Shown: piece after piece, positions 11,025 to 20,746 of the stretch
Layout of the letters: each line of letters opens with the position of its first letter
Numbering within the stretch: position 1 is the first letter of the stretch
DNA from: Callipepla californica brunnescens
Taxonomy: Eukaryota; Chordata; Aves; Galliformes; Odontophoridae
DNA length: 64,000 bases
Direction: 5' to 3'
Assembly (NCBI GenBank): GCA_023055505.1
Contig: JALIRH010000004.1
Location: 51,341,115-51,405,114, forward strand
Translations under genes and position numbers: made by a program
The notes under the pieces: model-generated
Databases searched by the model: none
The model's input: the letters and a program-made list of their open reading frames with translations, nothing else
What the model was told of the DNA's origin: nothing

Positions 11025-12398
11025 TCACAGAATGGACGCATATGGTGGTGGAAATTTTTGTTCAATGTTTTGAAGTGTAAGAACTAGTTCAAAAACTGGG
11101 CGTTTTCTGTCTTGGCCCTCATATCTGTTGAACGTTGTCACTAGTGTACCGGCGTACCTTTCTGGTGCTGCCTTTGAAAGCTTCTGACATATTTCAAGTG
11201 TACTCCTTACTTTCTCCGGATCGTGGTCCCGATCGTCAGGATCAAACGTGGGGTCATACAGCATTTCCGCCACAGCTGTTTCTCTCAAATACTGGATGCC
11301 TTCCTCAATAGCTTTCCATCTTTTCACTTTAGGTGCCAGGTCACTCTTGTAGGGATATCTTTCCCTCACAGCTACTAGCATTCGTTGCCAGAGGCTGGCG
11401 ATTCCATCCATATACCTGCTGATCCCTCTGTCGACAGCCGGATCTCGGGCAGTGTTTCCTAGTTGGCGAGCTTCGTTACTATCAAGGGACACACTGTTGG
11501 CCCCGTTGTCCCAACACCGAAGCAACCAAGTGACAATACTCTCACCCGGACGTCGAATAAACTCCTTTCTTGAGCCTCGGATCTCAGACATTTTCGTGGG
11601 CCGACGAAACGTGGTAACTTTGACTCTCTCCTCATCTTCATCATCACTGTCTTCTCCATGTCTCTCACTTTTCTTTGTTGCCTTTCTCGATGGTGGTGGG
11701 GTAGTGCCCTCCCCCTCGCCTATATCTTCCTCTTCTTTCACCACCTCTTCTTTGCGTTCTAGGCGCGAGGACACACGTTTCCATTTCTGGCCTTCCACAG
11801 GGGCAACTGACTTTGCTACTGGTGCTTCCTTTGGCTGGTCAGGTGTGACCAGGAGGTTTTCCTCTTTGGTTTGGGCCTCACTTTGGACACTCTCTCTCTT
11901 CATAATAGTATATAAACCTTGGTAAGCATAAGCCAAGCCCCAAATAAGCTGTTCCACCTCAGATCTTTCTGAGCCGCAACACCCTTTACTCAGATACAGG
12001 CCTAGCTCCTCAGGATCCTGCAAACATTCAGGAGTAAAATCCCAGGGCACCGGGGGTCCCCATGCTTCTAATTTCTTTCCTAAAACTCTCCACTCTCCCT
12101 GCCATTCAACATTCTCTGTTTCTGGGAGAAGCTTCCTGCACATGATGTAAAGTGCTACTACATGCAGGAGGACTAATCTCCCAATCATTAACACCATCCC
12201 TAAGCTGTAATCTTGAAAATTCATAAGGAACTGAGAGGGGAACCTGGACACCCATTTAAACAGCGTATGGTTTGCTAACATGGTATCATTTGTTCCATTA
12301 GCCGGGGTGCCCAGGTATCTGGCAGGTGCCTCCATCACTGCCTTTAGTTTATTATATAGGGACCAGTCCCAATGGAACAGGATGGCAAGCTTAAGCAA
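11025..12398 (-). pseudogene. gag: ERV-L-like gag remnant, long open frame
   Basis: A 457-residue minus-strand open frame. The N-terminal third is hydrophobic in places (a segment near LVLLHVVALYIM), the middle is highly charged with Glu and Lys runs, and the C-terminal third contains a retroviral capsid-like helical region (RRPGESIVTWLLRCWDNGA), a pattern I associate with gag-like proteins of avian ERV-L elements. The frame ends exactly at the LTR start TGTGATAG of the class I insertion near 11029, so the true gag C-terminus is lost. The start codon is uncertain because the element joins host-like sequence near 12410. Confidence 0.65.
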
Positions 12399-12451
12399 GT
12401 TCCAGTATGTTTTGAGCTTTAAAAGGGAAAAAGCGGTGAAATACTGTCCGC

Positions 12452-12745
12452 GTGGAGGCAGTTTGGGTACAGCAAAGGTTTGGGTACAGCATCTTCCTGA
12501 GCAGCCAGGAGGCAGAGGCCGACGTTACGGCCGGCACAAGGAGGCCGCAGAGCCCTTCAGGCACGTGGCCAGGCATGCTCGACATGGCAGTTTGCATGTC
12601 AGATACCTGCAGCGGTGCATCCCTATCCTGGTGGCCACTGGCATTTCTACGTATGCCACGGCAGTCCGGCCTCCAGGCTTGCCTGGGCCACACGGAGTAC
12701 AGAGGAGCTGTCTTGGGCGGCACAGAAAAAGTACCTCAGGAACAA
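12452..12745 (+). pseudogene. Decayed ITPRIPL1-like C-terminal fragment
   Basis: The plus strand, in two frames, resembles residues about 300-380 of the ITPRIPL1-like genes: a VQQ...IFLSSQEAEA stretch matching VQQGNTDIFLSSQESEA, then after a frameshift HVARHARHGSLHVRYLQRC matching HVAARAGEDSFHLGCLKAC. Divergence is far greater than between the open copies, so this is an older family member. It precedes the promoter and 5' exon of another copy, which implies an ancient head-to-tail arrangement before the retroviral insertions. Confidence 0.75.
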
Positions 12746-13136
12746 AACTTGTCTTTGATATATATAATATTCGTTACAAGCTGATCAACAACAAGAAACA
12801 TAAAAGCAGCGGTGTAGGTGACCTCGTCTTGCGGAAAATAAAGCATCAGCTTCCGGCTCCATGGCAGTGGCCGCAGTTCTTAGAGAGTTCCCAGGGCGTT
12901 CGACAGACATTGTCCAGAAAGTTTGCTCGCTCCCTGGGAGCTCAGCGCTCAGGGGAGGGACCCTGTGAGCGGCTCTCTGGGCACAGCACCAGCACTGGCC
13001 TCAGCCCCTGCTGCCTCCCAGCTCCCTGGCCCCGCTGCTCCCTGCCCCCAGGGGCTGTGGCTCCTGGCCCAGCCCTCCCAGCCACGAGCAAACTCCCACC
13101 CAGCCCCACTGACCTCCCCTCTCTCTTTTCTTCCAG
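12746..13136 (+). promoter_or_regulatory. Putative 5' UTR/promoter and intron of ITPRIPL1-like gene
   Basis: GC-rich from about 12900. A donor-like CTGTGAGC lies near 12963 and a good acceptor (pyrimidine tract then TTCCAG at 13131-13136) lies directly before ATCATGG, so the broken coding exon downstream was probably spliced to a 5' UTR exon. No TATA box is obvious apart from the AT-rich stretch near 12755-12775. Confidence 0.4.
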
Positions 13137-13370
13137 ATCATGGCTTTGGCGTTTATCTTCGCCTTGGTGGCGCAGACACTGCCACTTGCTGGCGACGAGT
13201 TTCATGAGGACATCTTCATCCGCATGTGGTAGCGTGAGGTGTATCTGCGAGAGCAGATGAAAGAGCTGCTGCAGGAGGTGGAGCAGAGCGACCAGGACGA
13301 CAGCAGGACGGGAATGCTAGCTTTGCTGCCTTCCTTGAAGATCATGGGTGTTCTTTGTGTTTTTGTACTA
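13137..13370 (+). pseudogene. Broken ITPRIPL1-like 5' coding exon with signal peptide
   Basis: ATG at 13140 in a strong context starts MALAFIFALVAQTLPLAG, a typical signal peptide, then a short acidic stretch. Codon 31 is TAG at 13230-13232, in a spot that looks like an old CAG. The frame continues REVYLREQMKELLQEVEQ, a probable coiled coil, then MLALLPSLKIMGVLCVFVL, identical to the start of the array genes. Homology stops at ACTAGTCC (about 13367), where the sequence switches to the spacer that precedes the gene copies. This shows what the intact N-terminus looked like: signal peptide, short ectodomain or luminal coil, transmembrane segment. Confidence 0.85.
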
Positions 13371-13990
13371 GTCCGCTCTTTACTCCAGGCAAGGTACAAC
13401 GGTTTTCCTCCATCTGGAATATTCCTGGGATGTTCAAGTGCGCAATCCTAAAACTTAGGCAGAAAGCTTCAAAGCTGTGCGCCCCGATCCTGGCAGTGCC
13501 AGAGTCACAGCTCACCGCGGTGTGCCTGCGCCAATCAAACACTGTGCCACGAGAGCCAGAATCCTCAGAGGAAGAAAACGCCTCCGGATGCAACACTGCC
13601 CTTAGAAGGCCCTGCGGCCGATCCCGAGCTGCACCAGCTCCTGCCGGCCCTGCAAGGGAACACTGCACCTCCGGCCTGGCCTCTGGGCCTTCCTGCGTCG
13701 GGGCACACAGCACTCTCATCAGCCGCCCCTAGGCCGGTGGCTGGGGCCTACAGGGCCCTTGGGATCCCTGGCGGAGCAGCCACTGGCTTCTGAGAGTTTC
13801 AGTGCTGTCCCATGGACAGATGTTGGGTGCTGTCAGCTACACTGCTGTCCAGCCGACAGCCGTTGGCATTCATCAGTTACACATTGCTGTCAGGCCGACA
13901 GCCATTGCGGTCCATCAGAACCAGAGAATGAGAGAATCAGGGATTAGGAGAATCACAAATTCACAGGCATGGCAGCGGTGCCCCAGGGGA
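13371..13990 (+). promoter_or_regulatory. Upstream region of gene copy 1 with CCAAT box and three inverted repeats
   Basis: About 620 bp conserved upstream of every open copy. It has a CCAAT box in CCAATCA context at 13531, and three short inverted repeats about 40 bp apart: CTGTCCCATGGACAG (13805-13819), GCTGTCCAGCCGACAGC (13844-13860) and GCTGTCAGGCCGACAGC (13886-13902). It is open in more than one frame (an upstream Met at 13802 is in frame with the gene), but composition looks like UTR/promoter rather than protein. Confidence 0.5.
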
Positions 13991-15412
13991 ATGGTAGCTT
14001 TGTTGCCTTCCTTGAAGATCATGGGTGTTCTTTGTGTTTTCGGACTTCTGTTCTGGTTAATATGGAAGATCGAGAAAAAGTTCAGGGAGGATCAAGACAA
14101 CAGTGATGAGGAGAGCTGCAGCAGGGAGGAGGAGCAAGAGCAGGAGGAGCAGCAGGAGCAGGAGGCTGAGGAGCAGGAGGAGAAGGAGGTGAAGGTCCAG
14201 GATGAGCAGAACGATAGTGGTGAGGTGGAGGAAGAGGAGGTAGAAAAGCTGCAGGAAGAAGATGAGGAGGAGAACGTGCAAGAGGAAGGAGTTCATCAGT
14301 CACGTTTCCTTCCAGAATCTTTTGGGCCAAACGAGGACCTTAAGGAACTTGGAGACAGTCTGCTGTACCTAGTGAATATCCTCATCGATATAGCTCAGAA
14401 TGTTGTGTTAGATACATTCTTTCCAGTACCAGAGCAATCCTTTGTGGTGGGCAGTACCTACGAAGGCTGGGGTCTCCCTGTGGGGGAAACTGTCTTCCGC
14501 TTTCTTGTGTCCCTGAAACCCCGACGTGGGCACATTTTCCACCTGGAACTGGGCACCACACGGGAGCTGCCAATACAGAACTCCCGTATCCGTGTAGAGC
14601 TGAAATGCACGTGTGGGCAGGAGCAGGATCTGAAAATGCTGTGTTTCCTCCACACCTCTGCGGACGAGCTGAGAAATCAGCAACCCAGCCTCCTAGACAC
14701 CCTCTGCAGTGGCCCCTACCTAGACGTGGAGAAGACTGCCCGCTGGTTCGGGGCGGTGTTCAAAAATGCCTGGAAATGCGTGCCTCTGTCAGCAGCATGC
14801 CGCTTGAATGCGGTGCACTTCAAGCGCTCCTGCAGGTTTCAACTGACTCCTATGATCCAAAGAACATTCTTGATCGATGTCATGTTTGGCGTACAGCAAG
14901 GCAATACTGACATCTTTCTGAGCAGCCAGGAGTCAGAGGCTGCTTATACACCCAGCACAGCCTGGCCGCAGACCTGTGCAGTGGCAGAGGCAAAGTTCTT
15001 CAAGCATGTAGCCGCCCGTGCTGGGGAGGACAGTTTCCACCTGGGATGTCTGAAAGCGTGTGCCTACATCCTGGTGGGCTACAACATTTCCCCCTATGAG
15101 CTGAAGACAGTGCTCATGCACCTCCTGACTGCCATCCCTGTGGAATGCTGGAGTCAGAGTTACTTTGTGCAGCGGATGGAGGACATCTTGCACTACCTGC
15201 GCTGCTGCGTGGAGGAGAAACGGCTGGACCACTTCCTCATAGGAAATAAAGCGGTGCCTGCGGAGATTATCTTGCCGTGGGAATTCCGAGTGTCCGTACC
15301 ACCCAACCTGTTCCAGCGTGTGGCACGGGATCCAGACAGACATGAGCAGGCGCTGTATGAAACGGAGATGCTGCGAGATCGCTTCAAAACTCTGCTGACA
15401 AGTGGGAAATGA
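13991..15412 (+). CDS. ITPRIPL1: ITPRIPL1-like protein, copy 1 (473 aa, N-terminally shortened)
   Basis: Member of the ITPRIP (IP3-receptor-interacting protein) family, a membrane-bound branch of the Mab-21/cGAS fold. Residues 2-27 form a transmembrane segment followed by WKIEKK, favouring a cytoplasmic C-terminus. Residues about 33-100 are Glu-rich and likely coiled or disordered. Residues about 105-470 are the Mab-21-like domain, with the GS motif as GSTYEGWG (154-161). The following family FD motif reads VFRF, with Arg in place of Asp, so catalysis is unlikely. I chose the ATG at 13991 because homology with the broken 5' exon begins there; the frame is open up to a Met at 13802. The start reads MVALL here and in copy 2, MLALL in the others. 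No family ectodomain or signal peptide. Function of the avian paralogues is unknown. Confidence 0.85.
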   Translation: MVALLPSLKIMGVLCVFGLLFWLIWKIEKKFREDQDNSDEESCSREEEQEQEEQQEQEAEEQEEKEVKVQDEQNDSGEVEEEEVEKLQEEDEEENVQEEGVHQSRFLPESFGPNEDLKELGDSLLYLVNILIDIAQNVVLDTFFPVPEQSFVVGSTYEGWGLPVGETVFRFLVSLKPRRGHIFHLELGTTRELPIQNSRIRVELKCTCGQEQDLKMLCFLHTSADELRNQQPSLLDTLCSGPYLDVEKTARWFGAVFKNAWKCVPLSAACRLNAVHFKRSCRFQLTPMIQRTFLIDVMFGVQQGNTDIFLSSQESEAAYTPSTAWPQTCAVAEAKFFKHVAARAGEDSFHLGCLKACAYILVGYNISPYELKTVLMHLLTAIPVECWSQSYFVQRMEDILHYLRCCVEEKRLDHFLIGNKAVPAEIILPWEFRVSVPPNLFQRVARDPDRHEQALYETEMLRDRFKTLLTSGK

Positions 15413-15740
15413 CAGACTTCCACTTGTCCCACAGCCGAGCAAGGCGGACGTGGAGAAGACGCTCCTCAGTAATCATCCATCAAATGAGCTGTGCGTGTCT
15501 GAGTGCTACAGAAGCCCAGGCTCCTATCTGCTTGCAGTCGGACTGCAGAATGCAGCCAATTTTTCCATGACGTGCAGATTGACCGGAGTCCTCCTCTCCT
15601 ACTCCTGCAGCTTGGCAAAATCCTGTTAAATCTGAGGCCACATGCTCTCCACACACCCTTCACAAGAGAGTTTTCCAGTTTTATCCATACTGTTATTTGT
15701 CTGTTTTTTGACTTAATAAATAATGTTCACCTCAACCAAC
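15413..15740 (+). terminator. 3' UTR and poly(A) signal of copy 1
   Basis: The stop TGA is followed by about 300 bp of 3' UTR with AATAAA at 15715-15720 and a GT-rich element (GGTTGCAGTGTTTTGG) about 25 bp downstream, a standard vertebrate cleavage/polyadenylation arrangement. It is repeated after every full-length copy. Confidence 0.75.
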
Positions 15741-16485
15741 AGGTTGCAGTGTTTTGGTTTCCAATCTCCCCCCATCCCCTGCGAGAGAGGGTGTGAGCAG
15801 ACGGCCGCGTGGTTCTGAGCTGCGTGCCAGCCCCAAAAACAAAGCATAACTGTCCCGCTCTGTGGGAAGGTTAGGATGTCACAGGCAGGCTCCAGGATAC
15901 CCTGCTCCCCTGCATCCTCTTTCCCAAACTTACCGCTGTGGAAGGACAGACAAATACACAAAACAGTGACCGAGTGTTGACGGAAGGGGCCAGAGGGGAA
16001 TGTTTATGTTTAAAGTGTAAAACAGGTACTTGACAGCATGACCTGGTATCTGATCGAAAGCAATGACCAGGTGCTATTTGAGGTGTTTAGATAACAACCA
16101 TTTGCTGTTGTTTAGATGACTAAGGGATTTATGTTTTATTTGGTCTCTGTATGATCAGCGAAGCCTCGTCATAGAGTGTGAACCTGCAGTACTCAGCTGT
16201 CAACGATTTGTGGGCTGGTTCGGCCCGGTTCCATGACAACTGAGGAAGGAGACCCACGGGCCCACACCCCGGACAAGGGGAACGGGGAAAGGGAAAAGGG
16301 AAAAGGGAGATGGGCCCCGAAACAAAACAGCAGCAACGATCTGAGGAGGAAAGCTAATTTACTAAATAAGATATCAGAAAGCAAAATAACACAATATAAT
16401 ACAATATTTGGAATGGAGGCTAATGAATCAAATAAGTGAGCAAGAGAGTGTCCGAAAAACCGAAGGTCTTAGGCTACCGCTGAAA
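15741..16485. other. Spacer after copy 1, LTR-like part and class I leader fragment
   Basis: 15741-15970 is host-like spacer shared with the tandem units up to CCAAAAACAA (about 15841). 15975-16240 starts with TGTTGA and has the feel of a degenerate LTR but no second boundary is visible. 16330-16485 is a minus-strand class I gag leader fragment matching 5590-5740, cut at about 16485 and joined to an RT fragment. Confidence 0.5.
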
Positions 16486-17240
16486 AGTTCTTTTTGAAAA
16501 GTATCCTACTGATTTCTTTTTCCTGGCCCATTCCTGGGTCAGTACTCCAAAAGCAGTCCCTTTGTCTGTGTTTACAAATATAATAAAACAAGAAAAGGTT
16601 CCTCCCATCGAGGAGTTAGAGACGACACTTTCCATGCTTTAATGAAACCTTTGTCTCCTAGACCGATTTTGTGTATTACCATATCTAGTGGGGGGAGGTG
16701 TTGTACCACCAGTCCTTTCTTTCTTAATTCATTCCTTCTCTAAGTCCTCCCGTAATTTAGCCTTATACTACAATCATGGGTTAAATCTTCATCCGGTTCC
16801 CCGTATAAAAATTGAGCAGGATTTTGCAAGCTTGCAGTTTCTATTTCTATTCATATTTATTCATATTTCAGTAGTCCAGCATCTGTAATCCACTTACCTG
16901 CTTTTTATTGTCGTACTCTCCTTATGTTAGGTGGAGTATACACCTTTAATTCACCCCCGAAAGTAATCTTCCCTGCTTCTTCTACTAACAGAGCTACAGA
17001 GACAATTGCTTGTAAACAGACAGGCCGTGAATCGTAAGAACAGCTTCTCTACAGTAAAGACAACTGTAAGTCATCCAGATACAAAGGTGCTACTCCCTAT
17101 TAATTGATCTGTTGGGCCAGATGTGTTGGATAATAAGCTTGTCGATGAGAAAGCAGGATCGACATCCTGTTGCCCCAACAGATGTCTCCCTTCAGGAATC
17201 ATAAGGAGCTCTGCCCCTTCAAGGTTTGAAAACTGACTCT
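16486..17240 (-). pseudogene. pol: Class I ERV RT piece fused to integrase C-terminal fragment
   Basis: 16490-16575 matches the RT connection sequence at 17286-17375 and is joined near 16580 to the integrase C-terminal region found complete at 24216-24506. The integrase frame here lacks its last third. 16900-17240 matches the decayed integrase region at 9950-10300. A rearranged junction shared with macro-unit 3 (near 29985). Confidence 0.7.
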
Positions 17241-17255
17241 TAGGTTAGATCCCCT

Positions 17256-18180
17256 CTATAACCAGAGTTTGGAATGTGATGAAAAGTACTTTTTGAAAAG
17301 TATCCTACTGATTTCTTTTTCCTGGCCCATTCCTGGGTCAGTACTCCAAAAGCAGTCCCTTTGTCTGTATTTACAAAAAAGGTGAAATGGCCTTTTTATA
17401 TCAGGTAAGCTTAACGCTCGTGCAATAACAAGATCTGCCTTTAAATCCTCTAATCTTTGCTCATCCTTCTGACTCCACTCCACTTTACCAATCCATCTTG
17501 TTCTTGTTTCTGGTCTAAAAACTTTACCTTACTACTGTAATTCTCAGTATATTGTTTACAGTATCCTAGCAGCCCTAAGATCTGCCTCACCTGCCTTTTA
17601 CTCCTCGGGGCTTTTTTTAAAGATAAAATCCCATTTATCCGTTCTGGATCTAATTTCATAATTTCCCTTTCTTAACCAATGTCCCAAATATTTCACTTCC
17701 TCTTCTGTAAATTGTAATTTTACCTTTGAAACTTTCAACCCCTTTGAACCTAAGAAATTTAATAATTTAATGCTCCCCTGTCTAACTGTTTCCTTGTCTG
17801 TTTCAGCTAATAGTAAATCATCTGCGTATTGTACTAAGGTTACCTGTGGGTTTGAGTCATCGGTTTTTAGGACTTGCTCAAGGGCTTGTCCAAACAAGTT
17901 AGGGGATTCTGTGAGTCCCTGTGGGAGCAATATCCATCTAAGTTGTTGCTTTCTACGGGTGTTTGGATCTTCCCCTTTGAAGGCAAAGTAGTCTCTGCAT
18001 TCTGCTTTCAGGGGGCAGGTCCAAAAAGCATCCTTTAAATCAATTACACTGTGCCACTTAGATTCTGGGTTTCATTGACTGAGCAGGGCATAAGGGGTTT
18101 GCCACTACTGGGAAACGGGTAATTGTTCTCTTATTCATTTCCCTTAAGTTGTGGAACAATCTGTATGTGTCATCAGGTGT
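17256..18180 (-). pseudogene. pol: Class I ERV reverse transcriptase fragment
   Basis: Equivalent of 2660-3477, with LPQGLTESP, QYADD and the fingers segment further up to about 18180. Frames at 17930-17598 and 17659-17450 overlap in different phases, so at least one frameshift separates palm and thumb. The connection peptide continues to 17256. Confidence 0.83.
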
Positions 18181-18238
18181 GGGGTTTTTTTGTTGGTTTT
18201 TCTTTGTTTGTTTTGTTTTGTTTTGTTTTGTTTTACAG
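18181..18238. repeat. T/G-rich simple repeat
   Basis: (TTTTG)n interruption of the class I pol remnant; longer run of pure TTTTG than in macro-unit 1. Confidence 0.8.
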
Positions 18239-18840
18239 GGAATATAGGAGTATTACAGGGAGACGTACAGAGCTGTAATCAGGGCTCTAATAGCCAATAG
18301 GCCTTTAGATATTAATTTTTCAATTTGCCTTCCTGTGAAATAGGATATTGTTTGATGCTAATTGGGATCCCTGGATCCTTTACTGTTACTTCAGAGGGTT
18401 CTATGTCTAACTTCCCTACTGATTCTGGAGTATACCAAACTTCTGGGTTAATTCTAGCCTCATCTTCTATCGTTAGAGTACATGGCTTAACAGTTCTCTA
18501 TCTTTTACTTCCAAATTGATTCCTAACTCCACAATTAAATCTCTCCCTAGCCAATTATATTCTGCTTTAGATACCAATAAAAAAACCCAATTCCACAGGT
18601 GCTAGGTGATTCTATTTCTACCTGCTTTATAACAGGGTACCATAAAAGGTTCCCTTTTGCTCCAATTACTAGTAGCTTTTCCGAGGATAAAGAACATCCT
18701 CGAGGTAAATATTGAACAGTCGATCTTTCTGCCCCAGAGTCTACCAAAAATTCCATTTCCTGACGCTGAGAACCCAGTTTCAATTTTATCAAGGGCTCTT
18801 TTCTATCCAGGGTCCCCAGCACATAAAGCCCCTGACCCCC
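18239..18840 (-). pseudogene. pro: Class I ERV protease and start of pol
   Basis: As in macro-unit 1; LVDSGAERS near 18740. The frame follows the gag TGA at 18841-18843 and is open to 18547. A few substitutions relative to unit 1 (for example Cys for Arg in the segment after the active site). Confidence 0.85.
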
Positions 18841-20272
18841 TCAGTCCTCCTTAAACATTGTCTCGTCCTGGATTCTCTTTCTATAGTCTTTCTTCATGTG
18901 TCCCTTTTTCTGACAGTAGAAGCATTCTACTGTCCTCATATCTCTGGGTCTCGTCTGGTTAGGTTAAAGCACGTTGTCTGCCTGAGGAATATTCCCTCTT
19001 CTCCTTGCCTGAAACACCCCCATCTGTCCTTCTTTTACCGCAGATCTCAGAAGTTTTGCATGCCTCTTCTGAGTCTCCTCCTCTCACCTTACATATACTT
19101 TCTGAGCCTCTCTTTAGCAATTCGTCTAATCCTCTCTTCTGCCAATCCTCCAATTTCTCTGTTTTCCCTCAAATATCCAGGACCTAGCTACAAACTGCAT
19201 TTTCAGGAGAGCTTGCCGCACAGGGGTAGCAGGATCTAATCCTGAATATAACTAACTTTTTTGGGTAGTCTCTCAAACCACTCGGTAGGAGTTTCATCTT
19301 TTTTTTTTTTTTTTTTTTGCTCGCTAAAGGGCCTTATTAAGATTCTCTAATCCCTTGAATAAAAAGAACTCGCAAATCTGCCATGTGAGTACGATGTTCC
19401 TGGTTCTGATTATCCCAGCTGGGCCATTGTAAGGGCCACTCTATATCTGCTCCTGGGCCAGCCTGGTGTTGCTGATCCTAAATTTCCATACCTACTCTCC
19501 TGATCATATCCCTTTCTTCTGCTGTTAATAGTATGCCCAAAATTGCCTGTATCTCATCCCAGGTATAAAGGCTGGGACCTAGCCTCTCTGAGAACCCTAA
19601 AGGATCCTCTAGCAAATTCCCCATCTCCTTCTTAAATTCCCTTACGTCTCCTGAGTTTAAGGGAACTGAAACATATCCAACTCCTGGGTTTGATCCCCCG
19701 GTGGCTACGGGTATTTCTCTTAAAGGGAGAAGGTTTCTTCCTCGACTCTCTCTCCTGCCTAGTTTCCCTTCTAGCGATCCTTTTCCTAGGGAAGTCTAGG
19801 GGTTCAGATTCAGGTTCGTCTCCTGAATCAGATTCAGCATGCTCCAGAGGAGCTACTGGATTCTGTGCGGGGGGGAGGACATAGGGGGGCGGGGGGGGGG
19901 ATAGTGTATAATGTCCTCCTCTGTTGTATTCCTTTTTTTTTTTTTTTTTTTTTAAACTAAAGGGAATACAAAGGTTCGAAAATCAGATTCTACCCATAAT
20001 TTGGCATACTCGCTCTCTCCTAGATTGAAAGGCTGCTTTTCATTCACATAAGTATTTAGAGCCTGGCAGATCCGGTCCTCAAAGGATCCGAATACTGGCC
20101 AGAACAACTGATCTACCCTTATCTGTTTTCCTCCCCACACCTCCATACAGTAATGTACCATCTTCACCTCACTCTTTCCTCGTCTAGAGGGAGAATTGCC
20201 CCAGTGTTTTAACATTAAACCTAGGGGGCTTTCGAGTGGTGTGTCTGGTAGCTTCACCTGCGAGCCACCCAT
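18841..20272 (-). pseudogene. gag: Class I ERV gag remnant
   Basis: Start MGGSQV at 20272, matrix to about 19955, poly(A)/poly(C) tracts near 19870-19953 and 19299-19318 (both different in length from unit 1), capsid, and a zinc knuckle with the same Cys-to-Tyr change near 18883-18924. The capsid frame that is open for 95 codons in units 1 and 3 carries extra changes here (19470-19500) and is not open. TGA at 18841-18843 precedes protease in frame. Confidence 0.85.
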
Positions 20273-20729
20273 GGGGTCAGAGGGCTTACTCGGCCTCTGG
20301 AGGACAGCTAATTTACTAAATAAGATATCAGGAAGCAAAATAACTAACACAATAGAATACAGTATCATTGGAATGGAGGCTAATGAATCAAATAAAGTGA
20401 GCAAGAGAGAGCGTCCGATAAGCCCAAGGCCTTACGCTAACGCTGAAGGCGGACGGCAGCGAGCACCCACTGCCGAGTGATCCCGAAGGAAAGAGAGTGT
20501 CCCGTGACCGCAGACGGTTTTGATCTTTTCCCTCTGAGCGGAAAACACGTAAAAATACAAAGCATCGCAAAGTCCTCTGGGGAATGGAGTTCTCCCTCTC
20601 TTCGGAGATAGGCATACCCACAACTATCGACCCACAGAGCTGCAGCATTAACTCTCCAACTCCCAATACACCACATGATGTTATGATGTGGAATCTCAGC
20701 AATACAAGAAAAATCATAAAACCGTGACA
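20273..20729 (-). repeat. LTR-like block with gag leader
   Basis: Near-identical to 5563-6019. LTR-like start TGTCACGG at 20729, next to the purine tract at 20730-20746. Confidence 0.6.
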
Positions 20730-20746
20730 TTCCACCCCTTTTTCAA

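Larger units (their letters stand above)
2660..16485. repeat. Macro-unit 1 of a three-copy segmental duplication
   Basis: Contains in order, on the minus strand, class I pol/pro/gag, an LTR-like block, ERV-L pol, class I LTR/env-TM/integrase/RT and an ERV-L-like gag, then on the plus strand the ITPRIPL1-like block and its 3' spacer. The same order recurs at offsets of about 14.71-14.72 kb (retroviral parts) and 13,406 bp (gene) in macro-unit 2; the difference is a deletion in unit 2. Unlike units 2 and 3, this unit's left edge starts inside the RT connection region and lacks the extra integrase C-terminal fragment, so it marks the outer edge of the duplicated segment. Confidence 0.9.

Noticed and set aside
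14057..14330. Minus-strand leucine-rich open frames opposite each gene copy (also 27463, 42203, 45000, 47797, 50594, 53391)
   Set aside because: They are the antisense of the glutamate-rich acidic segment (GAG/GAA codons read as CTC/TTC) and occur only because that segment lacks stops.
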